Under the pieces are notes generated by a model. The model made no database searches. It was not told the DNA's origin and saw nothing but the letters and a program-made list of their open reading frames with translations. A DNA stretch of 64,000 bases, taken from Ignatzschineria indica. Lineage in GTDB: Bacteria; Pseudomonadota; Gammaproteobacteria; Cardiobacteriales; Wohlfahrtiimonadaceae. Made by a program: the position numbers and the translations under genes. Every line of letters begins with the position of its first letter. Position 1 is the first letter of the stretch. This document shows, piece after piece, positions 16,289-24,567 of this stretch. The stretch covers positions 1,240,001-1,304,000 of the forward strand of contig NZ_QEWR01000002.1 of assembly GCF_003121925.1 (NCBI RefSeq). The letters are read 5' to 3'.

Positions 16289-17830
16289 TTAATGATTAAC
16301 CTGCTTTCTTAAGAGCTTATTCTCCTCTTGTGTATGCACCTGCCGAATAGGTCGTAGCTCCCCTTTCATCCCTTTATAAGTGGAGATACAGATCACTAAC
16401 ATCATCACCGCAAGAGGAATAGACATTGCCACTAAGGCCGACTGTAAGCCCGCTAATCCTCCCGTGACAATCAATACCGTTGAAATTGCACCAATAATAA
16501 CTCCCCAAATAATTTTTACTCGATTAGAGGGATTGGGATTACCATTTTCACTCACCATCCCTAAAACAAAGAGTGCGGAGTTCGCTGAAGTGATAAAGAA
16601 GATCATCACCAATACAATAGTTAAAATACTTGTAAAAACGGGATAAGGAAAATTTTCTAAAAAGACAAAGAAAGCCGACGTAACATCTTCTGCAACAACG
16701 GTAGCCAATGCTGTTTGTCCCAGGTTTTGAATAATATGAATTGCACTTCCCCCCATCACGGCAAACCAGAAGAATGAACCTAATACCGGGATAAAAACAG
16801 CCCCGATCATAAACTCTCTAATCGTTCTTCCTTTCGAGATTCTCGCAACAAAACTTCCAACTAATGGTGACCATGCAATCCACCAGCCAAAATAGAAGAG
16901 GGTCCAATTTGCAATCCAATCACCATTTCCGTAAGGTTCCGTTCGTAATGACATATTGATAAAGTTTTGTGCATAATCTCCCATTCCTTGGAAGAGCACC
17001 TTAAAGATGGTCTGTGTTGGACCTAAAAAGAGAATAAAGCCCAAAAGTGCAAATGCTAATAACATATTGAGATTAGAGAGATGTTTAATAGCACCCTGCA
17101 ATCCCGATATCGTGGAGGAGACATAGATCACTGTTACAACAGCGATAATAAAAAACTGTATTTTTGTAGAAACAGGAACATCCCATAAAATATTCATCCC
17201 ACTATTGATTTGCAGTGTGCCAAATCCTAAAGAGGTGGCAATACCGATAACGACAGAGAATATCACTAATATATTGATCCACTTACCGAAAGTTCCATAA
17301 ATTCTATCGCCCACTAAGGGGTAAAATACAGAACTTAAAGAAGCAGGAAGTTTTTTTCTAAACTGAAAATAGGCTAGGGAGACCCCCACTAAAGCGTAAC
17401 AAGCCCATGCGGATACACCCCAATGAAGATAAACAAACTGCATCGCAGTTTTAGCCGCCTCTTCTGTATAACCTTCACCAACCGGTGGGGAGATGTAGTA
17501 AGAAACAGGTTCAGCAACGCCCCAAAAGACTAAGCTAATTCCTATTGAGGCACTAAATAACATTCCAACCCAAGTGAGCGTACTATATTCCGGCCGATCC
17601 TCATCATCTCCTAAACGAATATGCCCAAAACGGGTAATCGCTAGATACATACAAAATAGAAAAAAGACCAATACCGAACCGAGGATAAACCAGCCCAGAT
17701 TATTATAGATAAATACTAACGAATCCCGTGAAAAAGCCTCCACCCGTTCCGGAATAAACACCCCTAGAGCTATAACGATTAAACTTAACCCTAGAGATAC
17801 ATAGAATACCGCTCTCTTACTCTTCATCAT
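16289..17830 (-). CDS. BCCT-family betaine/carnitine/choline transporter (probable carnitine uptake)
   Basis: Inner-membrane transporter of 513 residues with twelve predicted spans. BCCT signatures are the glycine-containing segment FSASIGISLVFWGVAEP after the third span and the tryptophan-rich WTLFYFGWWIAWSPLVG segment with FVARISKGRTIREF. The glycine stretch reads SASIG, not the GMGIG of sodium-coupled BetP. Divergent transcription from cntA across a shared promoter region, and the adjoining catabolic genes, make carnitine the likely substrate (gamma-butyrobetaine or betaine remain possible). GGAGG lies 9 bases before the ATG. A palindrome shared with the cntA promoter lies 46-63 bp upstream. 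Confidence 0.9.
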   Translation of the reverse strand: MMKSKRAVFYVSLGLSLIVIALGVFIPERVEAFSRDSLVFIYNNLGWFILGSVLVFFLFCMYLAITRFGHIRLGDDEDRPEYSTLTWVGMLFSASIGISLVFWGVAEPVSYYISPPVGEGYTEEAAKTAMQFVYLHWGVSAWACYALVGVSLAYFQFRKKLPASLSSVFYPLVGDRIYGTFGKWINILVIFSVVIGIATSLGFGTLQINSGMNILWDVPVSTKIQFFIIAVVTVIYVSSTISGLQGAIKHLSNLNMLLAFALLGFILFLGPTQTIFKVLFQGMGDYAQNFINMSLRTEPYGNGDWIANWTLFYFGWWIAWSPLVGSFVARISKGRTIREFMIGAVFIPVLGSFFWFAVMGGSAIHIIQNLGQTALATVVAEDVTSAFFVFLENFPYPVFTSILTIVLVMIFFITSANSALFVLGMVSENGNPNPSNRVKIIWGVIIGAISTVLIVTGGLAGLQSALVAMSIPLAVMMLVICISTYKGMKGELRPIRQVHTQEENKLLRKQVNH

Positions 17831-17875
17831 TGAAGCAATCCTCCATTATATTTTTTATTATTTGGGCACTTAATA

Positions 17876-17893
17876 TGACACCCAAGGTTTACA
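17876..17893. promoter_or_regulatory. degenerate copy of the carnitine-island palindrome at the BCCT promoter
   Basis: The right half CAAGGTTTACA matches the palindromes at 18102 and 24291; the left half is degenerate (TGACAC instead of GTAAAC). It lies 46-63 bp upstream of the BCCT start codon. Confidence 0.55.
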
Positions 17894-17954
17894 TTTTTAG
17901 CCCTTCAGAGTTGCTTAGTCAATAAAATATTCACTTTTTAAAAATTTAATACCT

Positions 17955-17968
17955 TTGATCGCAATCAA
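17955..17968. promoter_or_regulatory. FNR/ANR-type box
   Basis: TTGATCGCAATCAA is an exact match to the FNR consensus TTGAT-N4-ATCAA, with one further flanking T/A pair on each side. It lies 125 bp upstream of the BCCT start and 176 bp upstream of the cntA start. The match is observed; FNR binding is inference. Confidence 0.6.
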
Positions 17969-18101
17969 AAAAATGAGGCAAATCAGTCACTATTAGATGA
18001 TTAAGATCAACTATCATCTTTTTTATTCTCTTGAAAAAATATTTAAGTTTATTTTTAAAAGCTTATTGACCCCTTATAATTCTTATTATAGGATCATGAT
18101 A

Positions 18102-18120
18102 AGTAAACTTTAGGTTTACA
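18102..18120. promoter_or_regulatory. palindromic operator ahead of cntA
   Basis: GTAAAC-TTTAG-GTTTAC has perfect 6-bp arms. It ends 24 bases before the cntA start codon and lies downstream of the -10-like TATAAT at 18075, a position that suits a repressor roadblock. Related copies are at 17876 and 24291. Confidence 0.65.
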
Positions 18121-18143
18121 TGACTACAAAGGAGAATATAAAA

Positions 18144-19271
18144 ATGACAGCTATCAAAAAGACAATATCTATTGAGGATCACATCGATCTTGATAACGCA
18201 TGGACCATTCCAGCAGAATATTACACTTCGGAGGAGCTCTTTGAAGTAGAGAAAGAGAAAGTCTTTGCCAACACGTGGATTTGTGTCGCCCACATCAGTG
18301 AGTTGGCCGAAAAAAATGATTATGTTATTCGCGAAATTATTGGAGAAAGTCTGATTATCGTCAGAGGCAGAGATAATGTATTACGCGGATTTTACAATGT
18401 TTGTCCTCATAGAGGTCATCAATTAATGAGTGGTGAGGGTGGAAAAGCTAAAAATGTTATTACCTGCCCCTATCATGCTTGGGCTTTTAAGCTCGATGGT
18501 GAATTAGCACATGCGACAAACTGTGAAAATGTCGCTAACTTTGATGCTTCAGCAATGAGCTTAAGTTCTTTTCATGTCACTGAATATGCCGGCTTTATCT
18601 ATATCAATTTAACAAGGGATGAGCCACAACCTATTGAAGAGCAGCTTCCCGGATTGAAAGAGCAGATGGAACAAGCTTGCCCTGTTATCAAAGAGCTAAA
18701 ACTTGCAGCGCGCTTTGTCAATCCTACAGCGGCAAACTGGAAAACGATCGTGGATAATTACATTGAGTGTTATCACTGCCCGACCAATCATGTTAGCTTC
18801 GCAAGCTCTGTAGATGTCGGCGTTTATGAACATAACTTATATGATAATTGGACCGTTCAGATTGGGCAGGCAAAGCCTTCAGAGTCCTCTTACCAATTTG
18901 ATGAGTCGGTAAAAGATCCAAAGTTTTATGGTTTCTGGGTATGGCCCTGCACAATGTTTAATATGCCTCCTGGTGGGGATTTTATGACGGTTATCTATGA
19001 ATTCCCGGTAAGCGCTGGCGAAACATTGCAATATTACGATATCTACTTCCTAAATGAAGAATTGACCGAATATCAGAAAAACCTGATTGAATGGTATCGC
19101 ACCGTCTTCCGTCCTGAAGATTTACGTCTAGTTGAAGGTGTTCAGAAAGGTTTGCAATCGAGAGGCTATCGCGGACAAGGAAGAATTATGACTGACCGTC
19201 AACGGAGTGGGATTAGTGAGCACGGTGTCGCCCACTTCCATCAACATGTTGCACGAGCTCATCAAGAGTAG
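18144..19271 (+). CDS. cntA: carnitine monooxygenase oxygenase subunit CntA (YeaW type)
   Basis: Rieske non-haem iron oxygenase of 375 residues that cleaves carnitine into trimethylamine and malic semialdehyde using O2 and electrons from CntB. The Rieske ligands are C87/H89 (CPHRGH) and C108/H111 (CPYHAW). The mononuclear iron site shows H211 and H216 in ECYHCPTNH, and the bridging residue is E208 where most Rieske oxygenases have Asp; that Glu is a published trait of the CntA/YeaW group. The C-terminal RGYRGQGRIM and SGISEHG segments also match. I chose ATG 18144, behind AAGGAG with a 10-base gap; ATG 18120 overlaps the operator and lacks a ribosome site. Confidence 0.93.
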   Translation: MTAIKKTISIEDHIDLDNAWTIPAEYYTSEELFEVEKEKVFANTWICVAHISELAEKNDYVIREIIGESLIIVRGRDNVLRGFYNVCPHRGHQLMSGEGGKAKNVITCPYHAWAFKLDGELAHATNCENVANFDASAMSLSSFHVTEYAGFIYINLTRDEPQPIEEQLPGLKEQMEQACPVIKELKLAARFVNPTAANWKTIVDNYIECYHCPTNHVSFASSVDVGVYEHNLYDNWTVQIGQAKPSESSYQFDESVKDPKFYGFWVWPCTMFNMPPGGDFMTVIYEFPVSAGETLQYYDIYFLNEELTEYQKNLIEWYRTVFRPEDLRLVEGVQKGLQSRGYRGQGRIMTDRQRSGISEHGVAHFHQHVARAHQE

Positions 19272-19446
19272 ATCCATAAGTCGTCAATAAGATTATTTAA
19301 AAGATGATAATAAGAGAAGCAGATAGTGCCGGAAGGTGATATCTGCTCTCTTTCAGTCATCCCTGTAAAACTATTTTCAAAGCTGCAGAAACTGAGCAGA
19401 AACAGACTATTGCAGTTGCTAGCAGTGAACATTTAAGGGAGCTTAT

Positions 19447-20403
19447 ATGGTATCCGATCCAATTTCTGTAAAAGTAGGGAAGATAGAGCAACTCACTCCC
19501 GCTATTAAAAAATTCACATTACTACCCACAGAGGGAACTCTCCCAAGCTTTACTCCCGGAAGCCATATCCGGTTACATCTCACTCCAGAGATCAAACGGG
19601 CTTATTCACTAATCAGTCACCCCAATAATGGTCATTATTATGAGATTGCAGTCCTACATACAGAAGATTCGCAAGGCGGTTCACGCCATATGCATCAATC
19701 TCTTCAAGAAGGGGATATTATTGAGATCTCTCCAGCGGAAAACTTCTTCCCACTAATCGAATGTGAAAAGAGCAAACATCTCTTTATCGCTGGTGGAATC
19801 GGCATAACCCCATTTCTCTCCTATCTTCATAAAATCGAAGAGATGAAAGAGGCTAAACTCCCTTTTGAACTCCATTACAGCTTCAGAGAAGCGGGAAATG
19901 CGGCATTTGTCGATTTTTTACAAACAGAATTTCAAGATGCCTTAACGCTCTATGACAACGCCCTCAAACAGCAACTCAATGTAAAAGAGCTTATCGAACG
20001 CCAACCCCCCAACACACACCTCTATGTCTGTGGCCCTCAATCACTTATTGATGCCGTAATTGCTGCCGGTACAGAGCATCTCGGTGCTGATAAAGTTCAT
20101 TTTGAAAACTTCACAGAGACAGGAAGTGAAGGCGATGCTTTTGAAGTTGTTTTCCAGAAATCGGGCTTCTCATTGATGGTTGATGAAAGCAGCTCGATAT
20201 TACAAGCGATTGAGGCTGATAAAAGAATCTCTGTAGAATGCCTATGTCGTAATGGCGTTTGTGGAACTTGCGAAACAGCAATATTAGAAGGAGAAGCTGA
20301 TCATCGGGACCTCTATCTTGATGAAGAGGAGCAAGCTGAACAGAAAACAATGATGATCTGTGTCTCTCGCGCTAAAGGTAAACGTATTGTGTTAGATCTC
20401 TGA
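19447..20403 (+). CDS. cntB: carnitine monooxygenase reductase subunit CntB (YeaX type)
   Basis: Phthalate-dioxygenase-reductase-type protein of 318 residues that moves electrons from NAD(P)H via flavin and a plant-type [2Fe-2S] centre to CntA. The flavin motif RAYSLIS is at 51-57, the nucleotide-binding GGIGITPF at 116-123 and CGPQSLI at 195-201. The cluster ligands are C267, C272, C275 (CRNGVCGTC) and C305. Residues ~222-235 form the interdomain linker. It follows cntA by 175 bp with GGGAG before the ATG, so it may have its own promoter or be read through from cntA. Confidence 0.93.
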   Translation: MVSDPISVKVGKIEQLTPAIKKFTLLPTEGTLPSFTPGSHIRLHLTPEIKRAYSLISHPNNGHYYEIAVLHTEDSQGGSRHMHQSLQEGDIIEISPAENFFPLIECEKSKHLFIAGGIGITPFLSYLHKIEEMKEAKLPFELHYSFREAGNAAFVDFLQTEFQDALTLYDNALKQQLNVKELIERQPPNTHLYVCGPQSLIDAVIAAGTEHLGADKVHFENFTETGSEGDAFEVVFQKSGFSLMVDESSSILQAIEADKRISVECLCRNGVCGTCETAILEGEADHRDLYLDEEEQAEQKTMMICVSRAKGKRIVLDL

Positions 20404-20612
20404 TATCTAAAATCTAATTTTGACAATTATTGCCTAGCTACTTGATCATTTGAATTATATTTAGGAAGTTTATATTTTTATATTTCTCTCTATTCTCAGG
20501 AGTCTATAACGCTGAGATAGAGCCGATATAGAGCTGACGTAGAGTTGGCCTCGCATCGATATAAACTTCCCTTTGACGGTTTCCATAAAGCTTCCATAAA
20601 GCATTAGAGAAC
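20404..20612. other. convergent spacer between cntB and the XRE-PAS gene
   Basis: No ORF and no convincing terminator. It has short repeats such as the CGCTGAGATAGAG/CCGATATAGAGCTGA family near 20510-20545 and a TTTCCATAAAGC/CTTCCATAAAGC direct repeat near 20579-20602. Confidence 0.45.
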
Positions 20613-21524
20613 TTAACAGAATTCATCTGAATCTGTCTGTAACATTAAAAAGAGACGATCGGCATAATCTCGACCTGCTTGTAATGCCAATCGTTTTCCC
20701 TGAAACTCAATAACGCCACTTCCCTTTTCACAAATCTCTTTTAAAGCCGTCTCCTTCTCCATCGCTAATTGATAGAGGTAAGATTGTATCTTAAGAAAGC
20801 TGATCTTCTTATCATTACAGTTACTCACTAACACCTCTCCTTTACAATCCATAAATACCGTGAGCGCTGTCTGATTTTTCAGTAAAAAACTCAAAAAGCT
20901 CTTCTGTTGTTTAAGTGCTATCTCATCTCTTTTCCGCTCGGTATTATCAAGACTAATCCCAACTATTTTTGTAACTTTATTATTGTGCCCTTTAATTCCT
21001 GCGGCTCGAGAACGGATCCAGCGATACTCACCATTTTGATATATCTTAAAATCGATCTCATGAGCGCCCCCCTGCTGAATAATTTTTTCATACTCTAAGA
21101 GCATTTTATCCCGTGATTCCTCATTCATTAATGATAGAAAGTCATGATTACTTCTAATCGGGATTCCATAGACCTGTTCTACATTATCTGAATAGAATAC
21201 TTCACCAGTAACAATATCCCACTCCCAAGTCACTATTTCTGTTGATTCATGGAGATAAAAGTCATTGATATGTCGCCCTAACGTTAAGGAGGGTTCCTCT
21301 TTTTCAGAACTTAGATACTCCCCATACTTAAGCCATATCTTGTCGACCTGCAGAAATTGCGCTAATCGATCGAGATTGTTCTCATCGATCATGCCTCCTT
21401 TTGTCCATTTATTCACTGCCGTTCTAGATATTCCAAGTGCTTCAGAGACTTTGCGTTGACTCAACTTCTTCTTTTTTAAAAGTGTAATTAGCCTATCGCC
21501 AAATGTTTCTGCTGCTTTGCTCAT
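20613..21524 (-). CDS. XRE-type HTH plus PAS-domain regulator
   Basis: A 303-residue protein combining an N-terminal Cro/CI-type helix-turn-helix (residues ~8-65: LSQRKVSEALGISRTAVNKW) with a PAS domain (~95-200: WEWDIVTGEVFYSDNV, then YRWIRSRAAGIKG and VGISLDNTERKRDE, a PAC-like end). A third region of ~100 residues follows (FLLKNQTALTVFMDCKGEVLVSN) and may be a second, degenerate PAS. A phage-type DNA-binding domain fused to a ligand or redox sensor is uncommon. It lies inside the carnitine island, so it may be a co-regulator. A Fur-like box lies ~115 bp upstream. Ligand unknown. Confidence 0.8.
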   Translation of the reverse strand: MSKAAETFGDRLITLLKKKKLSQRKVSEALGISRTAVNKWTKGGMIDENNLDRLAQFLQVDKIWLKYGEYLSSEKEEPSLTLGRHINDFYLHESTEIVTWEWDIVTGEVFYSDNVEQVYGIPIRSNHDFLSLMNEESRDKMLLEYEKIIQQGGAHEIDFKIYQNGEYRWIRSRAAGIKGHNNKVTKIVGISLDNTERKRDEIALKQQKSFLSFLLKNQTALTVFMDCKGEVLVSNCNDKKISFLKIQSYLYQLAMEKETALKEICEKGSGVIEFQGKRLALQAGRDYADRLFLMLQTDSDEFC

Positions 21525-21635
21525 ATTGAGATAATGTCCTCTAAAATAGATGTCTTATATACATAAAAAGGGAGGTTAAAAAGACAATTTTAATAATACT
21601 ACCATCTCTTTCAAAGAAATACCCCGTTTGATGCA

Positions 21636-21651
21636 GATAATTATCATTATC
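21636..21651 (-). promoter_or_regulatory. Fur-like box ahead of the XRE-PAS regulator
   Basis: On the minus strand the site reads GATAATGATAATTATC. Its first 12 bases equal the start of the classical Fur consensus (GATAATGATAAT) and an inverted ATTATC follows. It lies 112-127 bp upstream of the start codon at 21524. Confidence 0.55.
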
Positions 21652-21754
21652 AAATTTACACTCATATTGATGCCCATATTGTCACTTATATGAATACTTA
21701 TATGGATACTTATATTGTTATTGATATATGCAACTATTAGTGGTCTAAACGCTA

Positions 21755-21788
21755 TTAAAAAACCCTAAAGAGCGATCTCCTTAGGGTT
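21755..21788 (-). terminator. intrinsic terminator after the D-malate dehydrogenase gene
   Basis: Minus strand AACCCTAAGG-loop-CTTTAGGGTT followed by TTTTAAT, ~118 bp past the stop codon. Confidence 0.82.
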
Positions 21789-21838
21789 CTAAAATAATGG
21801 GGATTAATAGGTAAGAAGATATGATTAATCTCTTATCT

Positions 21839-21888
21839 ATTGAATCTTATTGAATCTTATTGAGTCTTATTGAGTCTTATTGAATATC
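21839..21888. repeat. 10-bp tandem repeat, five copies
   Basis: ATTGAATCTT twice, ATTGAGTCTT twice, then ATTGAATATC, with an exact 10-bp period, just past the D-malate dehydrogenase stop codon and before its terminator. Confidence 0.88.
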
Positions 21889-21905
21889 TTAATGTTATTA
21901 ACACC

Positions 21906-23000
21906 TTAGCGTGCTTCTATCAACTTCACAATAGCATCTCCCATTGCCTCAGTCGTCTCCGCTCCTCCCATATCTTTCGTGTACGGTCCTTCAGCTAAAA
22001 CTTTTTCAATGGCGTGCAAGATATGATCATGTGCTTCTCGATAAGACTCACATCCCTCTAACTCTCCAAAAAAGTTGAGCATCATCGCCCCAGACCAGAT
22101 CATCGCAATAGGATTGGCAATATTTTTTCCATAAATATCGGGGGCTGAACCATGTACAGGCTCAAAAAGAGATGGGTAGGTTCTTTCAGGATTGATATTG
22201 GCAGATGGCGCTAACCCCATCGTTCCTGTACAAGCAGGACCTAAGTCTGACAAAATATCTCCAAATAGATTGGACGCAACCACCACATCAAACTGCTCAG
22301 GACGCATTACAAATCGGGCACAGAGAATATCGATATGTTGCTTATCCCATTGAATATCAGGATACTCTTTTGCAATATCCTCAACCCGCTCATCCCAATA
22401 AGGCATGCTAATTGCTAATCCATTCGATTTTGTTGCACTTGTTAAAATTTTACGCTCTCTTTTTTGGGCAAACTCAAAAGCGTAACGCAAAATGCGATCG
22501 ACCCCTCGCTTACTAAATACTGACTCTTGCAATACAAACTCATGTTCCGTCCCTTCATATACCTTTCCACCAATAGCAGAATACTCACCTTCCGTATTCT
22601 CTCTAATAACATAAAAATCGATATCTCCCGGCTTCTTTCCTGCTAAAGGAGAGGTGACTCCCGGAAATAATCTAACAGGACGCAAATTAACATATTGGTC
22701 AAAACGTCTTCGAAATTGTAATAGTGATCCCCATAAAGAGATATGGTCAGGTACTAATTCAGGCCATCCTACAGCACCATAATAGATTGCATCAAATGAA
22801 CTTAAAGTCTCAAACCAATCTGCCGGCATCATAGTGCCATTTTCAGCATAATAGTCACAATTGGCCCAATCAAAAACCTCAAATGTAATATTAAGGTGAT
22901 ATTTCTGGATAACACTTTTTAATACTTTAAGCCCTTCCGGCATCACCTCTTTACCAATGCCATCACCAGCTAAAACCGCTACTTTAAATCTCTTTACCAT
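21906..23000 (-). CDS. dmlA: D-malate dehydrogenase (decarboxylating) / tartrate dehydrogenase family
   Basis: Beta-decarboxylating dehydrogenase of 364 residues (isopropylmalate/isocitrate dehydrogenase superfamily). Family marks are VLAGDGIGKEVMPEG (residues 9-23), the substrate-arginine segment LLQFRRRFDQYVNLRPVR, YVIRENTEGEYS and the metal-binding SNLFGDILSDL, with EPVHGSAPDIYGKN for NAD. Absence of the IPMDH-type leucine pocket and the YVIRENTEGEYS form favour DmlA/TtuC over LeuB. It would convert D-malate to pyruvate, CO2 and NADH, the last step of carnitine backbone use through malic semialdehyde. GTGGGAGAG precedes the ATG. Confidence 0.88.
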   Translation of the reverse strand: MVKRFKVAVLAGDGIGKEVMPEGLKVLKSVIQKYHLNITFEVFDWANCDYYAENGTMMPADWFETLSSFDAIYYGAVGWPELVPDHISLWGSLLQFRRRFDQYVNLRPVRLFPGVTSPLAGKKPGDIDFYVIRENTEGEYSAIGGKVYEGTEHEFVLQESVFSKRGVDRILRYAFEFAQKRERKILTSATKSNGLAISMPYWDERVEDIAKEYPDIQWDKQHIDILCARFVMRPEQFDVVVASNLFGDILSDLGPACTGTMGLAPSANINPERTYPSLFEPVHGSAPDIYGKNIANPIAMIWSGAMMLNFFGELEGCESYREAHDHILHAIEKVLAEGPYTKDMGGAETTEAMGDAIVKLIEAR

Positions 23001-23176
23001 CTCTCTCCCACCTTATAATTTTTAAACTATCTATCAATAATGACAGGCTCTTAAGAAAAGGAGAGCTGACGATTCTTCATCTTCCCAATCAATTTCGCCA
23101 TCAACTTCTCCATCAAGCTTCTCTTAAAAGCCTTTTAGGCATCATGACAGAAAGCACAAATTATTATTAGCCCTCT

Positions 23177-23199
23177 AATGGAAATTACTTATTTCCATT
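23177..23199. promoter_or_regulatory. perfect palindrome, candidate LysR operator
   Basis: AATGGAAAT-TACTT-ATTTCCATT has 9-bp perfect arms around 5 bases, ~178 bp upstream of both the LysR and the dmlA start codons. The T-rich dyad architecture and the divergent-promoter position suit LysR-type autoregulation and dmlA activation; this is inference. Confidence 0.55.
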
Positions 23200-23309
23200 T
23201 AGGAATCTATTGTCAATCTATCCATAAAAGTCTGTTAAACTCAATCAAACAATGGAGGATCATAAATATCACGATAGAGCCTCTTCTAACTCTATTGTTT
23301 AGAGCCACT

Positions 23310-23353
23310 TTTCAAATCTATTTCAGATCTATTTCGGATCTATTTCAGAAATA
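23310..23353. repeat. 11-bp tandem repeat, four copies, ahead of the LysR gene
   Basis: TTTCAAATCTA, TTTCAGATCTA, TTTCGGATCTA and TTTCAGAAATA run without gaps and end 24 bases before the ATG, immediately before the Shine-Dalgarno. The arrangement copies that at 1613-1678. Confidence 0.88.
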
Positions 23354-23377
23354 GGATAATCCCTAAGGAGATCTTAT

Positions 23378-24295
23378 ATGAATACTATTCACTCGCTTCC
23401 TCAAACGGATGATCTCTATCTATTTCTAGTAGTAGTAAAAAATAGAAGCTTTCTCAACGCCGCTGATGAACTTGGTTGCTCAAGATCCCATATTTCAAAG
23501 AGAATTAAGGCACTAGAGAATCTTTTAGGCTATAAGCTACTCTATCGAACAAATCGCAATTGTGAGCTTACTGCACAAGGAGAGAAGGTCCATCTCTGGG
23601 CTCAAGAGATTCTCCTAAAGGTGCAAAAAATGAATGAGGATCTCTCCGAAAATAGCCACAATCCACAAGGGCATCTTACAATCACAAGCAGTTTAGGATT
23701 TGGCAGGCGCTATGTCGCCCCTCTTTTATCTCGATTTGTGACTCAATATCCCAAAGTGACAATTCGCTTTGATACTATCGATAAAATGCAGGATCTTGTC
23801 GCACAACATGTTGATTTAGATATCCATATCGGTAATGAGATTGCCCCGAATCTTATTGCTAAAAAATTAGCAAATAATCGTAGAATTTTATGTGCTTCCC
23901 CCCATTACCTTCAAAAATTTGGTGAGCCAAAGAGATTAGAAGAGTTGTTAGATCATCGCTGTTTAATTATTCAAGAGAGGGATACTCCCTATGCGCTCTG
24001 GAAATTAAACTCTTTAAAAGGGGAACAACAAATTAAAATTTCAGGACAGCTCTCTTCCAATAATGGGGAATTGATTCATCAATGGGCGCTAGAAGGCCAA
24101 GGGATAATGCTTCGATCTTTATGGGATATTCAAGAAGAGATCGCCCAAGGAGAATTGATACATATTCTTGATAATTACTGGCAAGATGCAGATATCTGGG
24201 CAATTTACCCGACGCGCCTTAATAACTCGGCTAAGTTGAAAAGTTGTGTGCAGTTTTTAGAAAAAGAGATTCCCAAAGCACTCGGACAAGTGTAA
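23378..24295 (+). CDS. LysR-family transcriptional regulator
   Basis: A 305-residue LysR-type regulator. The N-terminal winged helix reads DLYLFLVVVKNRSFLNAADE then LGCSRSHISKRIKALENLLG (about residues 12-52), and a periplasmic-binding-like effector domain fills ~90-300. It most resembles the DmlR/CrgA-like group. Position between dmlA and the aldehyde dehydrogenase suggests control by carnitine, malic semialdehyde or D-malate; effector unproven. The start has AAGGAG 9 bases upstream. A GTAAAC palindrome overlaps its stop codon. Confidence 0.88.
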   Translation: MNTIHSLPQTDDLYLFLVVVKNRSFLNAADELGCSRSHISKRIKALENLLGYKLLYRTNRNCELTAQGEKVHLWAQEILLKVQKMNEDLSENSHNPQGHLTITSSLGFGRRYVAPLLSRFVTQYPKVTIRFDTIDKMQDLVAQHVDLDIHIGNEIAPNLIAKKLANNRRILCASPHYLQKFGEPKRLEELLDHRCLIIQERDTPYALWKLNSLKGEQQIKISGQLSSNNGELIHQWALEGQGIMLRSLWDIQEEIAQGELIHILDNYWQDADIWAIYPTRLNNSAKLKSCVQFLEKEIPKALGQV

Positions 24296-24309
24296 ACTTA
24301 AGGTTAACA
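24291..24309. promoter_or_regulatory. palindromic operator overlapping the LysR stop codon, ahead of the aldehyde dehydrogenase
   Basis: TGTAAAC-TTAAG-GTTAACA matches the cntA operator (18102) in spacing and arms, with one base different in the right arm. It lies ~260 bp upstream of the aldehyde dehydrogenase start. A second palindrome, TATATAC-N6-GTATATA (24353-24372), lies closer to the gene. Confidence 0.6.
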
Positions 24310-24567
24310 TTCTAGCTAGCTAAAGAGAGAGTGCTAAGAGAGCCATCAAAAATATATACGGAAATGTATATAAACATGCATAGATTGTCCGATAGACTAA
24401 TGGGTAAGTTAACGGATAGGTTCTCTATCAACAATCGCAAACCATACTAAAAAAATCGAATAAACGACAAAAGCAACAAAAGATGTCGATTAAATAAGCA
24501 ATAGCGATTAAAAGAAAATATACTAATAATAGATACACGATAACTAATCACACAGATAGGAGACGTT

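Larger units (their letters stand above)
17831..18143. promoter_or_regulatory. divergent BCCT-cntA promoter region
   Basis: The 313-bp region between divergent starts holds, in order, a GTTTAC half-palindrome (17876-17893), a perfect FNR-type box (17955-17968), a -10-like TATAAT (18075-18080) and a full palindrome (18102-18120) just ahead of cntA. No ORF seen in it. Confidence 0.7.
21525..21905. other. intergenic region between XRE-PAS gene and D-malate dehydrogenase gene
   Basis: No ORF. It holds the XRE-PAS promoter side with a Fur-like box (21636-21651), a 12-bp repeat with units like ACTTATATGAAT (about 21684-21719), the terminator of the dehydrogenase gene and a 10-bp repeat (21839-21888). 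Confidence 0.6.
23001..23377. other. divergent dmlA-LysR promoter region
   Basis: No ORF. It contains a perfect 9-bp inverted repeat (23177-23199), a likely LysR-type site, and an 11-bp tandem repeat (23310-23353) just ahead of the regulator gene. Confidence 0.6.
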
